DNA from: Leishmania donovani
Taxonomy: Eukaryota; Euglenozoa; Kinetoplastea; Trypanosomatida; Trypanosomatidae
Assembly: GCF_000227135.1 (NCBI RefSeq)
Contig: NC_018251.1
Location: forward strand, 161,989-225,988
Length of the DNA: 64,000 nt
Direction of reading: 5' to 3'
In this document: positions 47,523-58,500 of the stretch, one piece after another
How the letters are laid out: each line of letters opens with the position of its first letter
Numbering within the stretch: the first letter of the stretch is position 1
Notes under the pieces: model-generated
Databases searched by the model: none
Told to the model about the DNA's origin: nothing
Seen by the model: the letters and a program-made list of their open reading frames with translations, nothing else
Translations under genes and position numbers: made by a program

Positions 47523-48611
47523 ATGGATAAGGCGAACCACGCCCAACACGGCCGGGCGCCAGGCAAGCAGAGCCGCTCTATTTTTGTGTTCGGCGTTGCT
47601 ATCATGATCGTCATCCTCTTCTTCATCGGCCACATGCTCACCATACGCCCTATCACCAGCATAGAGGATGATATACTCATCAGCGCCTACACGCGTGCGC
47701 AGTTGGCAATGCGCGAGGAGTGGGTCGATGCAGACACCCGACTCGCCGAGCGTCCGAACCTCATCGTGCGGAACCGGGCTCAGCTCCTGGGACTTTATCG
47801 CCTCCGCGTGTTTGTTGTCGCCACGGAGGCGGAGGTACCCAATGTAACCCGTGTGCTCAACTCCTTGAGAAGCTGTAATTACTCGCAGCGTGTGTTTCCC
47901 ATCGACATCGCCGTGCACGTGCTGGGCAACGCGTCCGCTATGTCGTTTGTGCCCTGGCCTCAGGGTCGCCTCGACTTCTACGCGCACCGCCTGTACGACA
48001 ATGTCAGCCCGTCTGTGCCGATGATGATGGCGGATGTGTGGAAACCGCAGTCGGATTTTGAGCTTGGGATGCTGTTGACAGCCTCGGCGCAAGTGTCTCC
48101 GTACTGGTTCCAGTGGGTGATGAGCGCGCTGCGTCACTACGCCCCGACCTCGACAGAGACCTCCATTGAGCTTGCCACTGACAAGGACTCCGGGGCTAGG
48201 CGGGGACGGCTGCTCAGCCCACTGTCAACTACACTGAGCGGTTTGGCGCTGGGCATGCCCGTCGCCGGGACAACGGTCAACGCAGTGTCCACCTTCTTCG
48301 CCCCTCACCCGAGCACCACGTCCATCTTCACAGCTTCCTTTTGGAAAGCTATGGTGGCGCGGGCAGGGCCTGGCACCGACGTCTACGCCGCTCCGGAAAG
48401 CTGGCAGGCCTTCCTCAGCACCTCCACGAGGGTGCCTGGCCACGGCGAACACCGGTTTCTGTACCCTCCACTCGACAAGTTAGGGGCGCTGGCCTGCGAG
48501 GAGACCACAACGTGCGCTATACGCGCGCTGAATCCGTCAGAAGTGGCGGAGCTGGTGAACGTCCCGGCGTCGGTGGATAAAGTGCCGCGGTTGCAAGAGC
48601 AGGGAACTTAA
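47523..48611 (+). CDS. Putative type II membrane, glycosyltransferase-like protein
   Basis: A 362-aa protein from the ATG at 47523; upstream the frame is open only from a TTG. A short basic N-terminus precedes a single membrane span at about residues 19-39 (IFVFGVAIMIVILFFIGHML), the layout of a Golgi or ER type II protein. The lumenal part begins with a Rossmann-like strand-helix pattern: LRVFVVATEAEVPNVTRVLNSLR, then IDIAVHVLGNAS. A beta strand followed by a helix ending in a second strand with a polar turn is typical of GT-A glycosyltransferases. WKPQSDFELGMLLTASAQVSPYWFQWV recalls the region after the nucleotide-sugar site. I do not see a clear DxD, so activity is uncertain. Surface glycan synthesis is a reasonable guess only. 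Confidence 0.6.
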   Translation: MDKANHAQHGRAPGKQSRSIFVFGVAIMIVILFFIGHMLTIRPITSIEDDILISAYTRAQLAMREEWVDADTRLAERPNLIVRNRAQLLGLYRLRVFVVATEAEVPNVTRVLNSLRSCNYSQRVFPIDIAVHVLGNASAMSFVPWPQGRLDFYAHRLYDNVSPSVPMMMADVWKPQSDFELGMLLTASAQVSPYWFQWVMSALRHYAPTSTETSIELATDKDSGARRGRLLSPLSTTLSGLALGMPVAGTTVNAVSTFFAPHPSTTSIFTASFWKAMVARAGPGTDVYAAPESWQAFLSTSTRVPGHGEHRFLYPPLDKLGALACEETTTCAIRALNPSEVAELVNVPASVDKVPRLQEQGT

Positions 48612-49529
48612 CGCGGAGTCCGTGCATATGTTTTGCGGTTCGGGATTACCCTCTCCCTCTGCTGTTCACTCACTCATTGGGTCGCCCCTCATATCCTTGC
48701 AGCTGTTCTCCCCCCAGTGGGGTGCTTCCCAATGGATGCCGTCCTCACGTGTTGGCGAAGAAGGAGGCTTGGCGCCGCGTGGTGGTCGGCAGAACTCTCG
48801 CCCGCTCCCCTCCTCCGTCCATACTCCTCTCTTGTCCTTGCTCTTGGCCACCACCTCTACCTTGCTATCATCGCCGTTGCGACTCTCTGACGCTCTCCTC
48901 TCTCCACGCGCTCAGAACCCTCTGCGATCCCTCTCTCTCTGAAAGAAACAGCAAGCGCGAAAGCCTAGAAAAGACAGACAGACAGGGAGAAAGAGAGACA
49001 CAGGGAGCGCCGCACATGTTTCCGTGCGCTTCTCCGCCTTCCCTCATCCCGCGCGTCGCTTCCTTCTGCAACATGATTTCAGACTGTGTGTGTGTGTGTG
49101 TGTGTCACACATGCAAACTACGCTGACAAGCTGCCCGCGAGGTTCCCTCTCACTCTGACAGCCCCATATGGCCATTTTCTCCTCTCCACTCTCCCCTTGG
49201 CATGGCCCCCCTCTCCTCTCTCTAGGCTCTCTCGCCGTCACCTCCGCATAACCGACACCTGAACCCTTTTTCCTCGCGATCCTTCCAAGACTGATTGTGA
49301 AAAGTCACGCACACAAGTACTTCGCACTACATAGACGCAACCACCGAAACACCCGTATAGCCGAGATACAGCGGCAAAGAGGGCGTCATCGTAGCTGCAT
49401 CGCAGTATTGCAAATCGCATCTGGCACGCACCGGCTTGCAGCGTTCCTCCCCAACCTCCTTCTGCCATCCACGCCCTTCTCACCTCCCTCCCCTTGAACC
49501 AACTAACGGGTGCGTGCCTGACGTCAACG
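48612..49529. other. Spacer, no gene seen
   Basis: A purine-rich stretch (about 48950-49010), a TG run at 49085-49104 and several pyrimidine tracts. The tract ending at AG 49224-49225 is the clearest acceptor and would give a leader of about 305 nt for the next gene. Confidence 0.65.
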
Positions 49530-51593
49530 ATGTCTACCAGCGCAGCCCAGGCTCTCGAAAAACTCGTGCCAGGCCGGTTGTTGCAGCTTGCAGACAGCGG
49601 CACGCCGACTATCGTAACCCCGCTCGGCAACGAGGGCAGCCTCAACGCGTCGATCCACGCATACAAGGGTAAGGGCTACCTGCCCTACTTCACGCACGCG
49701 GTAAAGGCCGCGCAGCGGGCTCTCGTCAATGAGCTCCGCGCCGCGGGCGTCGAAGTGCCGAATGGCGCTGAGGCGTCTCACCTGGAGGGCGTACGCGGCG
49801 TGCACTGCCGTGATGAGGCCAGCTGCAGCCATATAATACATGACGAGCACATCACAGCGACCCTGGACGATGAGGACACCGACGATACACGCATGATTGT
49901 TGCCTGCGACCCTATTCAGACACAGCTACGGGACGACTGCGTCGAGTGCTTCCCTCGCGTGAACAAGGTGAGTGGGTGGGAGGAACTGGTGGTGCGGGTG
50001 CACCTCTTTTACCCCAACACCGCCCCGTGCATGAGCGTGCAGGACAGGCGCGCGCGCCTCGTCACACAGAAGCACTTCGTGCCAAAGAACGCGCGCACAT
50101 TGCAGGGCTACCACGTCTTCCACTACGCCAAGCGCGGCAGCTCCGTGCGGACGCCGCACTGCGAGTCCATGTTTCCCTACACGCCCAAGGCCACGGAGAG
50201 CAAAGGCTTCACGCGGGAGAGCAAGTGCACCGCCATTACAGTGGAGTCGGTGTTCGTGCGCGACCCGGTGCGCCAGCAGCGCCCTTTCTATGCTGAAGAC
50301 GCGGAGCAGGTGCGCGTGTACTTCTCCTACCTGCGTGTGGGCGCCTTCGTCACGGACGATGAGCTGGTGGAGCACTTCCCGCTGGAGTCGATGGACGCGG
50401 CCGCCATGCCGGCATTCACCGACGACCGCGACGTGGAGAAGTACCATGTGCTGGTGCGTCTGTACCTGCTGGCGCACGACCAGGGCTGGACGGCGACGCA
50501 GCCGCACGGCTGCCCGCACCCGCTCGGCGGTCGCGTGGGCCTGCCGGTGCTGTTCCGAACCTGCGCAACGGAGGTGATCGCGCCGGACGCGTGCTGCCGC
50601 GACTCGCAGCTGCTGCTGCGGCAGAGCCTGCTTCCGGACGTGGAGATGCAGGTCACGCGCTTCTGCTTCCGCCGCATCGTGAGCGAGGTGCTGCGGCAGC
50701 GCGTCGTGGCAGCGGCTGCGGACACCCCCGAGCGCTACGTTCCCGTCGTCTGCTACATGCCGCACGGTGACCGCGTGCCTGTCTTCACGGACAAGCAGGT
50801 CGGCGTGCTGGCGCGCCTGTACCCGCACCTCGGCATCCGCAGGCCCACCAGCCGCTGCGAGTGGGCGCACCTCAGCCGCACGCTCTACCAGCACGGCATT
50901 TCGTTGTTTGACATTCTCGCCGCCGTCGGTGTCCCGCTTCGCGACGCCCATGGCGCCGTCATCGACACCGACGCCTACGTGCCCTACACCGCGGACATGG
51001 CCGACGACTACTTCCTCGTCATTGCCAACCGCCCGCTGCGCGACTACACTTGCGTCACGAACCAGCGCTGGCTGTGCGAGCAGTTGCTGCTGCCCGGCCA
51101 CCGCCCGCACATCAACGCGCGCGCCTTTGCGGCGTGGGTGCGCTACTGGAACGCGATGGTGCAGCTGAAGCACGAACTGGAGAAGCAGGCGAACTTGGAC
51201 ACAGTCAGCGCGCACCTGGGGCTTCGGCTGCCGGCCGGAAAGACGGGGCAGCGTGCGGCGTGTCTAGTGAACGGCTTCGTGACGGATGCCAAAGGCGGCT
51301 TGATCTTCCCAGAGCTGGGCGGCCGGCGCTTCCGCGACAGGGAACACGTCGGTGCGCTGCTGCCCGGGGCGCCGGTGCTGTACAGTTTTTGGGTGGATGG
51401 AAAGCTGCAATTTACGTATGTGCGGACGCCAATGCACTTTGTTCGAGGGCTGCCGCCGAAGCAGGCGAATGGGCAGCGGCCAGCGCAGAGCGTGATAGCG
51501 GCCGGCGGCGCCCCTGCTAATCGCGGTGATGCCACACAGAGAGGAGAAAAAGTTGGAGATGAACGAAGAGCTAACGTGGCGATTCATGCTTGA
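49530..51593 (+). CDS. Hypothetical protein, 687 aa
   Basis: The start is the ATG at 49530; the frame is open 36 nt upstream only from a TTG. The protein has mixed alpha/beta character with many aromatic and charged residues, and no signal peptide or membrane span. Recurrent short features include paired Cys and His (CPHPLGGRVGLP, CEWAHLSRTLYQHG, CVTNQRWLCEQLLL), but no regular zinc-finger spacing. Strong GC at third positions and length support a real gene. I do not recognise a family; kinetoplastid-specific is the most likely situation. The last 35 residues are Gly/Arg/Asn-rich and probably disordered. Confidence 0.75.
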   Translation: MSTSAAQALEKLVPGRLLQLADSGTPTIVTPLGNEGSLNASIHAYKGKGYLPYFTHAVKAAQRALVNELRAAGVEVPNGAEASHLEGVRGVHCRDEASCSHIIHDEHITATLDDEDTDDTRMIVACDPIQTQLRDDCVECFPRVNKVSGWEELVVRVHLFYPNTAPCMSVQDRRARLVTQKHFVPKNARTLQGYHVFHYAKRGSSVRTPHCESMFPYTPKATESKGFTRESKCTAITVESVFVRDPVRQQRPFYAEDAEQVRVYFSYLRVGAFVTDDELVEHFPLESMDAAAMPAFTDDRDVEKYHVLVRLYLLAHDQGWTATQPHGCPHPLGGRVGLPVLFRTCATEVIAPDACCRDSQLLLRQSLLPDVEMQVTRFCFRRIVSEVLRQRVVAAAADTPERYVPVVCYMPHGDRVPVFTDKQVGVLARLYPHLGIRRPTSRCEWAHLSRTLYQHGISLFDILAAVGVPLRDAHGAVIDTDAYVPYTADMADDYFLVIANRPLRDYTCVTNQRWLCEQLLLPGHRPHINARAFAAWVRYWNAMVQLKHELEKQANLDTVSAHLGLRLPAGKTGQRAACLVNGFVTDAKGGLIFPELGGRRFRDREHVGALLPGAPVLYSFWVDGKLQFTYVRTPMHFVRGLPPKQANGQRPAQSVIAAGGAPANRGDATQRGEKVGDERRANVAIHA

Positions 51594-54500
51594 GCCTATA
51601 GTACACCCAACAGCAGGAGACGTAAGATCGCTGCGTTCGCCACCACCACCATCCCCACCACCCCTACACGAGGAGGTCCGCGTGCACGGCGACGCGATGA
51701 GTCCAGTGCATGACCTCGGCCGCCGCGGCGGGCCCACCGGAGTGTGTGGCAACAGTCGTTGTGGCACCATCAGGTGCAGCAGGGTCCTGCGCACGGGTGA
51801 AATGGATGTGGCACGACAGCGAACCCCCACGAGAGTCGACAGCAGCAGCGTGAAAGAGGACAAGAAAGCTCGATACGCAGCCGTTTTAGCCAGCTTCCTG
51901 GATCACCGCCTCACCAGGTGCGCACGAGGCAACCTTGGAAAGGAGGTGAAGGTACTTTTAAAGTCGTTCTCCGCAAATCCTCCCCGCCATCCAGCAGCCT
52001 GCTTTACTGTTTTTTTTTTGTTATTCTACGAATCGTTCCTCCCCGCCCTCTCTGACTGTTGCGGCTCCACGGGATACCGGCGGTGGCAAACACACGTGCT
52101 CGTCCACACCTCTTCCGCGCCTCTTCCACGGCCATCGTCGGAGAGGCACGCAGACGCTGAGGTGCCTCAGAACTGCAGTCAACTATATGGCACGACTGTT
52201 CGGAGTAGCAGCAGGGAAAGTAGCGAGAGAAACCCTCTATAGAGGTGCGGTGCTAGAAGCGGAGACGCACAGGAAGTGGAAGACCGGTGCCACCGTCGCC
52301 CCCGCATGATGTCACGGCAGTGGTGCAAGGTTGATGCGGTCTTCCTTCTTTCGCTAGAGGGCACATGTGGACAAGCTCTAGCACATGCAAGTCCAAGGAT
52401 GGTTGCGGGCCGTCATTCACTTCCTTGCCGCGCTTATCAAGGGCCCGGATGCGGCAACTTCGACGGTACCGAAAGTGAGATTGGATTGTGGCTTCAGTGA
52501 GCTGATGGAGGTGTAGAGGCGGACGTTTCGCTTCCCGCTTGTGTACACGGCTACTGTGTGGTGCCGGTTCACAGCGAAGCAGCCTCAGGTACACATTACC
52601 CGCAACCTTTGGTCGGGGCCACGTCTTGCCCCTGGGCGCCCCTGTATTGCCACGATGGGGTCAGTTCTAGCCGGACGAAAACGATCAGCTCTGCGAACAC
52701 GCAGAGCGCGTTTCCGCCCTCGTCGTCCTTCTTTGTCGTCGTGCTCTGCGACACGGCTGCGTGTGATGCGAGTTAGGAAGCGGTTCCCATCGATGTGTCT
52801 CTCTTTCTCTCTCCATTTCGCTGGGATTGCCGACCAAGAGGTGTTGCGCCTTACATGACTTTTTTCTTTGGTCATCCGCGGTGCAATCGGGCAGGGGGGG
52901 GGGGCAATGCATGATTCGCCCTTGTTCGCGGCAAGGAGGAGGTGGAAGGGCCGTTAGACTTGCTTACAGGTGTCCCCGGGAAGTCGAATTCAGCGAACTG
53001 CTGCACTACTGATAGGAGACGTTTATCCTCCAGATCTGAAAGCGCTGGCTTACACTGCTTGAGAGGTGAAGGTCGAATTACGCAGCAGAGGCACTAACGG
53101 TCCGAAGATCCTGGCAGCCCTCTCCGCGCCGAGGGGCAGCACCATCCGCGAGAACCCTCAAAGAGCTCTGAAGGCAGGGCTGCCCGTCGGGTGGCCGGTA
53201 GAGGGACAAGACAATGAGGTGCTCACAGGGGTGGAAGCTTGCCACGCGGGAAGACGACACGCCACGGAGCTGCCCTTTCCTCTGCCAGAGTGCACGCCAA
53301 TGCAGCTGTGTTGCACGTGCAGTTGACTGACCACGCTCACGGACGACCTGACCGGAGGAGGGCTGTACCGCCAAGTCAGCACTGCGGAGAGAAGCGACTG
53401 CTGCATACCCCTGCACACGCGACATCGCTGGCCAGCCGGTATCCCCGCATGGGGGTCGACTCGCCGCAAGGCACGGCAGCGTACTTTTGGCTTCGCCTCC
53501 GTCCGTCATCGTGGGGGCCGGACGTACGCAAGACCTTCTCGAGGATCGCAGCACAGCGGTTTCTGACCTTCGTCAGGTGCATGGCGCAGCAACGCCTCGG
53601 CGCTGACTGCGGGGGCTTCTCATGTTGATCTATGTATTCGCAGACGCATCAGATGAAGCGGTAAGGCGGCCCCCAAGACCGCACCCATGCCGCTTGCGCC
53701 CCGGTCTTCCACAGGGACACAGCGAAAGGCGGTCTGGGGAGGCGAGGCTTCCGTGCACGGCTACGTGGGCTCTTCCGTAACTGCAAAACCAAACAGACGC
53801 CTCCACAAAGGGCAGGGGGCCATCTCCCCCCCCCCTTTCCTTATCACGGGCGGCGGGCTTGACGCTGAGGAGAACGTCCCGCTCGAGGCATCCGGGGCAA
53901 CTCATGGCTGAGCGTCTCGAGGAGGAGGTGGACGAACGGACTTGCGTGACAATGAAACACGCAGCCTAATATTGAAAGCCCTCGATCAGCACACACCAAA
54001 CAGGAATGCTTAAGATGGTCCTGCATCGGAGGTGCATGGGGGTACATATCCCACTGACAGTCGGTGCGCTCAGCAAGCGAAAGCAACGCATGCGCATCAC
54101 CGCAAGCGACCCAGCTGCGCTTCTCGGCCCTCTTTCTCCAGCGTGCATCGGTTCAGGGCAGAGGTGGCCGAAGGTGCGGCGGCCAGGCCCCACGACGAGC
54201 CTGGCATCCTGCACCGAGTAGATGGCAGGCAGCTACCGAAGAGACTTGGAGTCACCAGGCACGTCATGGGCACCGGGGAGGAAGTGTACAACACACCCAG
54301 CACACCACAGAGGCGCTGTGTCACAGCACCGTCAACCGAAACAGCAACAGAAGCCACCCTCATGGCACGACGCACCGACTACAAACTCTTGGCCCGAGCA
54401 GCGGATCCACAAGTCAGGCGAACATATCGGGCGGCCTTCAGTTCTTGGAGGAGGACGAGGTGCCTGCTCTATACAGGAGAGGGCAGTCGTCGACGTGAGT

Positions 54501-54791
54501 ACGTCTGTCCGAAGCACCGGCAGGTGCACAAGCGAAAGTCCGCGACGGTGTCCCAAGTAGCATGGGACAAGGTCTTGGTGCATACCCGGAAGCGGCGCAT
54601 TTGGGCACTGGAGGACCCGTCCACGATGCCACGAGATCTCGAGGCTCTTGAGCTGGCCGCCGCAGTGATGTGGCTAGTCCACAGGGAAGCCGAGGAGAGA
54701 CTGGAAGAGCTTGCAGCAGGACCACAGCGGTACGCCAAGTGGAAAATGGTCGCCTTCCGTTGACTTCAATCCCGTGATGTTCAGGTACCGC
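51594..54791. other. 3.2-kb degenerate stretch before the tRNA gene
   Basis: Unlike other spacers, most of it (from about 52240) lacks long TG/CA runs and pyrimidine tracts and has mixed composition resembling decayed coding sequence. Several short open frames look protein-like (for example near 53326-53628 and the longer one at 54032-54763), separated by stops. A decayed mobile element is my best guess, but I cannot name it. Confidence 0.5.
54032..54763 (+). pseudogene. ORF with atypical codon use, possible mobile-element fragment
   Basis: An open frame of 243 codons starting at GTG, with its first ATG at 54266. It ends with TGA at 54761-54763, 28 nt before the tRNA. The translation is coherent (QVRRTYRAAFSSW, AMWLVHREAEERLEEL-like helices) but matches no family I recognise. 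Arg is often encoded by CGA, AGG and AGA, and Ala by GCA, whereas neighbouring genes prefer CGC, CGG, GCG and GCC. The RTYRAAFSSW segment resembles the core-binding helix of tyrosine recombinases, but no catalytic R-H-R-Y set is seen. A fragment of a transposable element is plausible. Confidence 0.35.
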
Positions 54792-54863
54792 GGCCGCTTA
54801 GTCTAGTGGTATGATTCCCGCTTCGGGTGCGGGAGGTCAGGGGTTCAATTCCCCTAGCGGCCC
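54792..54863 (+). tRNA. tRNA-Pro (anticodon CGG)
   Basis: A 72-nt cloverleaf. The acceptor stem pairs GGCCGCT with AGCGGCC, the discriminator is C, and the D arm contains TAGTGGTAT. The anticodon stem is CCCGC/GCGGG with loop TTCGGGT, placing CGG at positions 34-36. The T arm is AGGGG-TTCAATT-CCCCT. Internal A and B boxes are intact. No intron is present and CCA is not encoded. It decodes CCG proline codons, which are common in this GC-rich genome. Confidence 0.97.
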
Positions 54864-54866
54864 ATC

Positions 54867-54870
54867 TTTT
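54867..54870 (+). terminator. Pol III terminator of tRNA-Pro
   Basis: A TTTT run 4 nt after the tRNA 3' end, the standard RNA polymerase III stop signal. Confidence 0.75.
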
Positions 54871-55477
54871 CTCCGTCGGCGGCAGAGAAACCGCCGCGCA
54901 TCATCCCGGCCCGCCTATATCGCGAGGCGCGTGGCCCGATTCGGCAGCGGACGGTTCGTCCGAGACGACCAGGATGTGGCCGTGGAGTGGCAGCAGCGGT
55001 GGGCGCGCTGTGGTTGCGTGTGTGCGTCCGTTGGATGAGCTGTGCGCAGTGACAAGGTATACGCATAGAAAAGCCGCGGAAAGCAGCAGCAGCCAAGCCC
55101 CACCTCCCTCGTAGGGGAAACCAAGACGGGGACTCGATCATCGCAGCGCCACAATAGGAAAAACAGAAACTATCCAAAAGAAACCACACAGACACACACG
55201 CGCACGTGTGCGCCGAGAGAGTCGCTGTGGCGCATGAGGGCGTTGGTGAGTTCGGTGGGGGAGGGGCGCCTCACAAGACACGAGCATTCGAGGGGGATCA
55301 TGATACGGTATGCGTACTTCACACACCCCCTCTCGCCGCGTCCATGTATGTCAACCACTTTTCTCGGAATCCATTTTCCCGTTCTCTCACAACATGCATG
55401 CGTATCGTGAAGTCGGTCTTGTAAAACGTGTAATAGCGCACTGCGCATCCGACGTACACACGCACGCGCAGGTCGGG

Positions 55478-55520
55478 CTTCTCCCCCCTCCCCGCCCTCT
55501 GCCCCCTCTTCCCGTCACAG
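55478..55520 (+). promoter_or_regulatory. Candidate trans-splice acceptor for the URB1-like gene
   Basis: About 35 almost pure C/T bases end in CACAG at 55516-55520, 57 nt before the ATG. This is one of the clearest acceptors in the window. Confidence 0.6.
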
Positions 55521-55577
55521 CCGAATAACGTTCGCCACAGCAGCGGAAACGAAACTAATAAAGCAAAGACAAGCATA

Positions 55578-58500
55578 ATGGCGCTCGTGGAGCCGCTGGT
55601 TGGGCATCTCTTGTCCAAGTACAAAGAAACGGTCTTGGAGGGGCTCTCGAAGATTCGCCACACCCTGCAGGTCGGCGATGAGCAGGCGAATGAGCTGGCT
55701 GTAGCCGTGTCTCAGCGAGAGGAGGCGCTGCAAGCGCTGCGAGCAACCCTCCTCCGCCACGAGTACTTCGTGCCCACGCTGCAGACGCTGACGGTTGTGC
55801 TGACGCAGTTGGTCGAACGGGGCAACCGCGTCGCCCTCGCGCGCGAGGTGCTGCGCGGCGATTGCGCCGCACTATTCCGCAAAACACTCGCCACGCTTTC
55901 CGATGCCACCCTCACCCATGTAACCGCCGCACTACAGTTTCTGACGGTGGCCGTGAAGGACGCACCGCTGCTCGTGCTTGCGCGCCTGCGTACCCCTGCC
56001 GATGCACACGCTGCACCTGCAGCCGCCTCCACTGCCTCGATGAGCCCGCTCGCAGCGGTTGCCACGCAGCGGCGCGCCGATGTCCCGTTGCACCTCGCCG
56101 TCTTTCGCCTACAGCTGACGTACAATCAACGCCGCATTCGCCTCACGCGGCTCGGCTTCCTGGTGCAGCTTGTCACGTCACCGATGCACAACGCCGTCGT
56201 CGACACGATCTGCAGCCACGGCGTCCTGACGCACCTCCTCGAGGACGCGGCCGAGCTCTTGCGCGAGGGCACGAGTGCGGGTATGGCGTGTGCTCTCAGC
56301 GCTCTGCGAGTTGTTCGCGAGCTCTTCGTGCAAAGCCGCCACATCACAGCGGAGCAGAAGCGCCGCGTCTTGCTGGCGCAGCGCAACGTCTTCCGGTTGC
56401 TCGTGCGTGCGCTGGAGTTCGACCATGTGGCCGACAACGCCGCAGCCATTCTGTATGCCATTGTCGACGAGACCATTGAATCACCAGCCGACTACGCCAG
56501 CACGCGAGTCGAGTCCCTCGAGGATCAGGGCATGCCCAACTACCTCCTCTTCTTCCTGCTGCGCCAGCTGCGGCCCAAGGCGAGCGAGCGCATGTCGCAG
56601 CTTGTGCTGCACATTCTCCAACGCGCCCCAGACCTCATTCGGCCTTATTTCATTCGGGTCTCCGGCCACCTCGCGGAGGAAGGCAGCTCGCACGGCGTAG
56701 CGCCGGCAACGGCGCGGGTGGCGGTTCTCAATCTGATGACGCGCACGTTTCTGTGCCCGATGCCGTACCACCTCGCCGCACAGCAAGTGCGGCTGGAGCC
56801 GGTCGTGGCCAAGACGTCCACCTTCTACACCATGTGCCCTCGTGACGTGGCGGACGAGATCTGCCCTGCTTGGGTCGCTGAGTACGTGCATCGCCTTATC
56901 AATGGCTCCACGAATCTGCTCATGCTCGCGCTGGCAATGCAGCTGACGCAGGCTGCGTTGATGCGAGCGAAGCGCGTGCTGCCCCTCGTGCTCGCCGTCC
57001 AGAACGCCGCGAAGAGAAACAAGAGGGCGAGCACTGCCGGGGACGTAGCTGCTAGCGGTAGCGCCGCAGAGATGGTCGTCTCGCTGCCCAGCCCGTGCGA
57101 CTTCACCGAGGCGGATCTTGACGTTCTGCAGGGCAACGACACCGCCGAGGCGGAGGTGTGGGACACGTACAACGCCCAGGTACGCCACCACCTGCAAGCG
57201 GCGCTGCCAAGTCGTGAAGAGTTTTGGCACCGCATGACACAGCAACTCCACCGTACCCTAGCCGCCTCTGCTGCCGCCCCCACGTCGTCAACCACATCGC
57301 CGTCATCCGCTGCCACCGACGCGGTCCTCGAGAAGACGCATTTAGTGGTGCAGCGCATGCTGCTGCTCATGAAGAACTACGTTGAAGTCTTTGACGTGCG
57401 GGTGCCGTGGCTGAGCGCTGTGCCGCTTTTTCTGCCTGACCTTGCCGGTAGTACCGTCAGCAGCAGCAGTGGTACCCGTGGCCCCATGACTGCCAACGGA
57501 TCCAACGGACACGCTACGGCGGCCGCTGCGCCTGTGCACCCCATCACGGCTGCCCTGCAGAAGCAGAACGACATACTCAAGCCGTGGCCAGCAGCGAGTG
57601 TGGCGCTCTTGTGTGAGCTTCTCGCCGTCAGCCAGCAGCGCAGGGTGCCCATGATGAAGATGCACCACATCAATATGTCTCAGGCGGTCGGCATTGGCGA
57701 GTGGCCGCTGCTGCTCAGCATACTCCTCTGGGTGACACACCATCGGCCGCACAGCCCACCGCGGCAGGAGAGCATGGAAGCTGTGCAGGAGGCGCGGGCG
57801 ATGGGATGGGCAGCCCAGCTGCTGCTGTGGACCGTGCACAGCGTCACCATCCACTCTACCTGTACAATGGCCGAGGCCCATCTGTGGCTCTCCTGCCTGA
57901 CACCCAACACAGTGCCAGTCTTCCTGCACGTCCTCAACCATCTCTTGATGCGCAGCCTGTCGAAGGTGGCCGATCGCGTGTCGCACGAGTTGCGAGACGC
58001 ACAGCATGGCGTTTTGGCGACCGCCGCCCTGCACTTTATTGATCGCACGAAGGAGAAGCAACAACAGAAGTGCAGCACCGGTGGCGGCGAGGACGAGGGC
58101 GACGGCGAGCAGCATGATCACCAGCAGTTGCAGAGAAAGCAGAAAACGCCGAGGGTGGAGTGCGCGAATAACAACGGCGGCGGCAGCAGCAGCACCAGCA
58201 GTGCTAACATGTGGGGTACCCATCTGCAGGCCTCCCTCGCCGAATTCGAGAGCGTCGTGGCTCGCGTCGTGCATCTGTGGGGAAGGCGCGCGCGCCTCTT
58301 GGCACAGGCCGCAGTTGCCACGACGGCGGAGCTGGATGTGCCGCGGGTGACGCAGCAGGAGTGCATCGAAGTGCTGATACTTGCTGACCGGCAGCGGGGT
58401 TTCGCAAAGGCGCCACGCCACTACAGGTCGACGTCACAGTCAGTGCACCTTCGCACCTTCGCGTTTACCCTGCACAGCCCTGCTCTGCCGCTTCCGGAAG

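Larger units (their letters stand above)
54864..55577. other. Spacer between tRNA-Pro and the URB1-like gene
   Basis: A short non-coding stretch with the tRNA terminator at its start and a strong acceptor at its end (tract 55478-55515, AG 55519-55520, leader about 57 nt). No further tRNA or 5S gene is seen. Confidence 0.7.

Noticed and set aside
51526..52242. 238-codon open frame at the end of the 687-aa gene
   Set aside because: It begins inside that gene in another frame and reads mostly spacer sequence; there is no domain and no splice signal.
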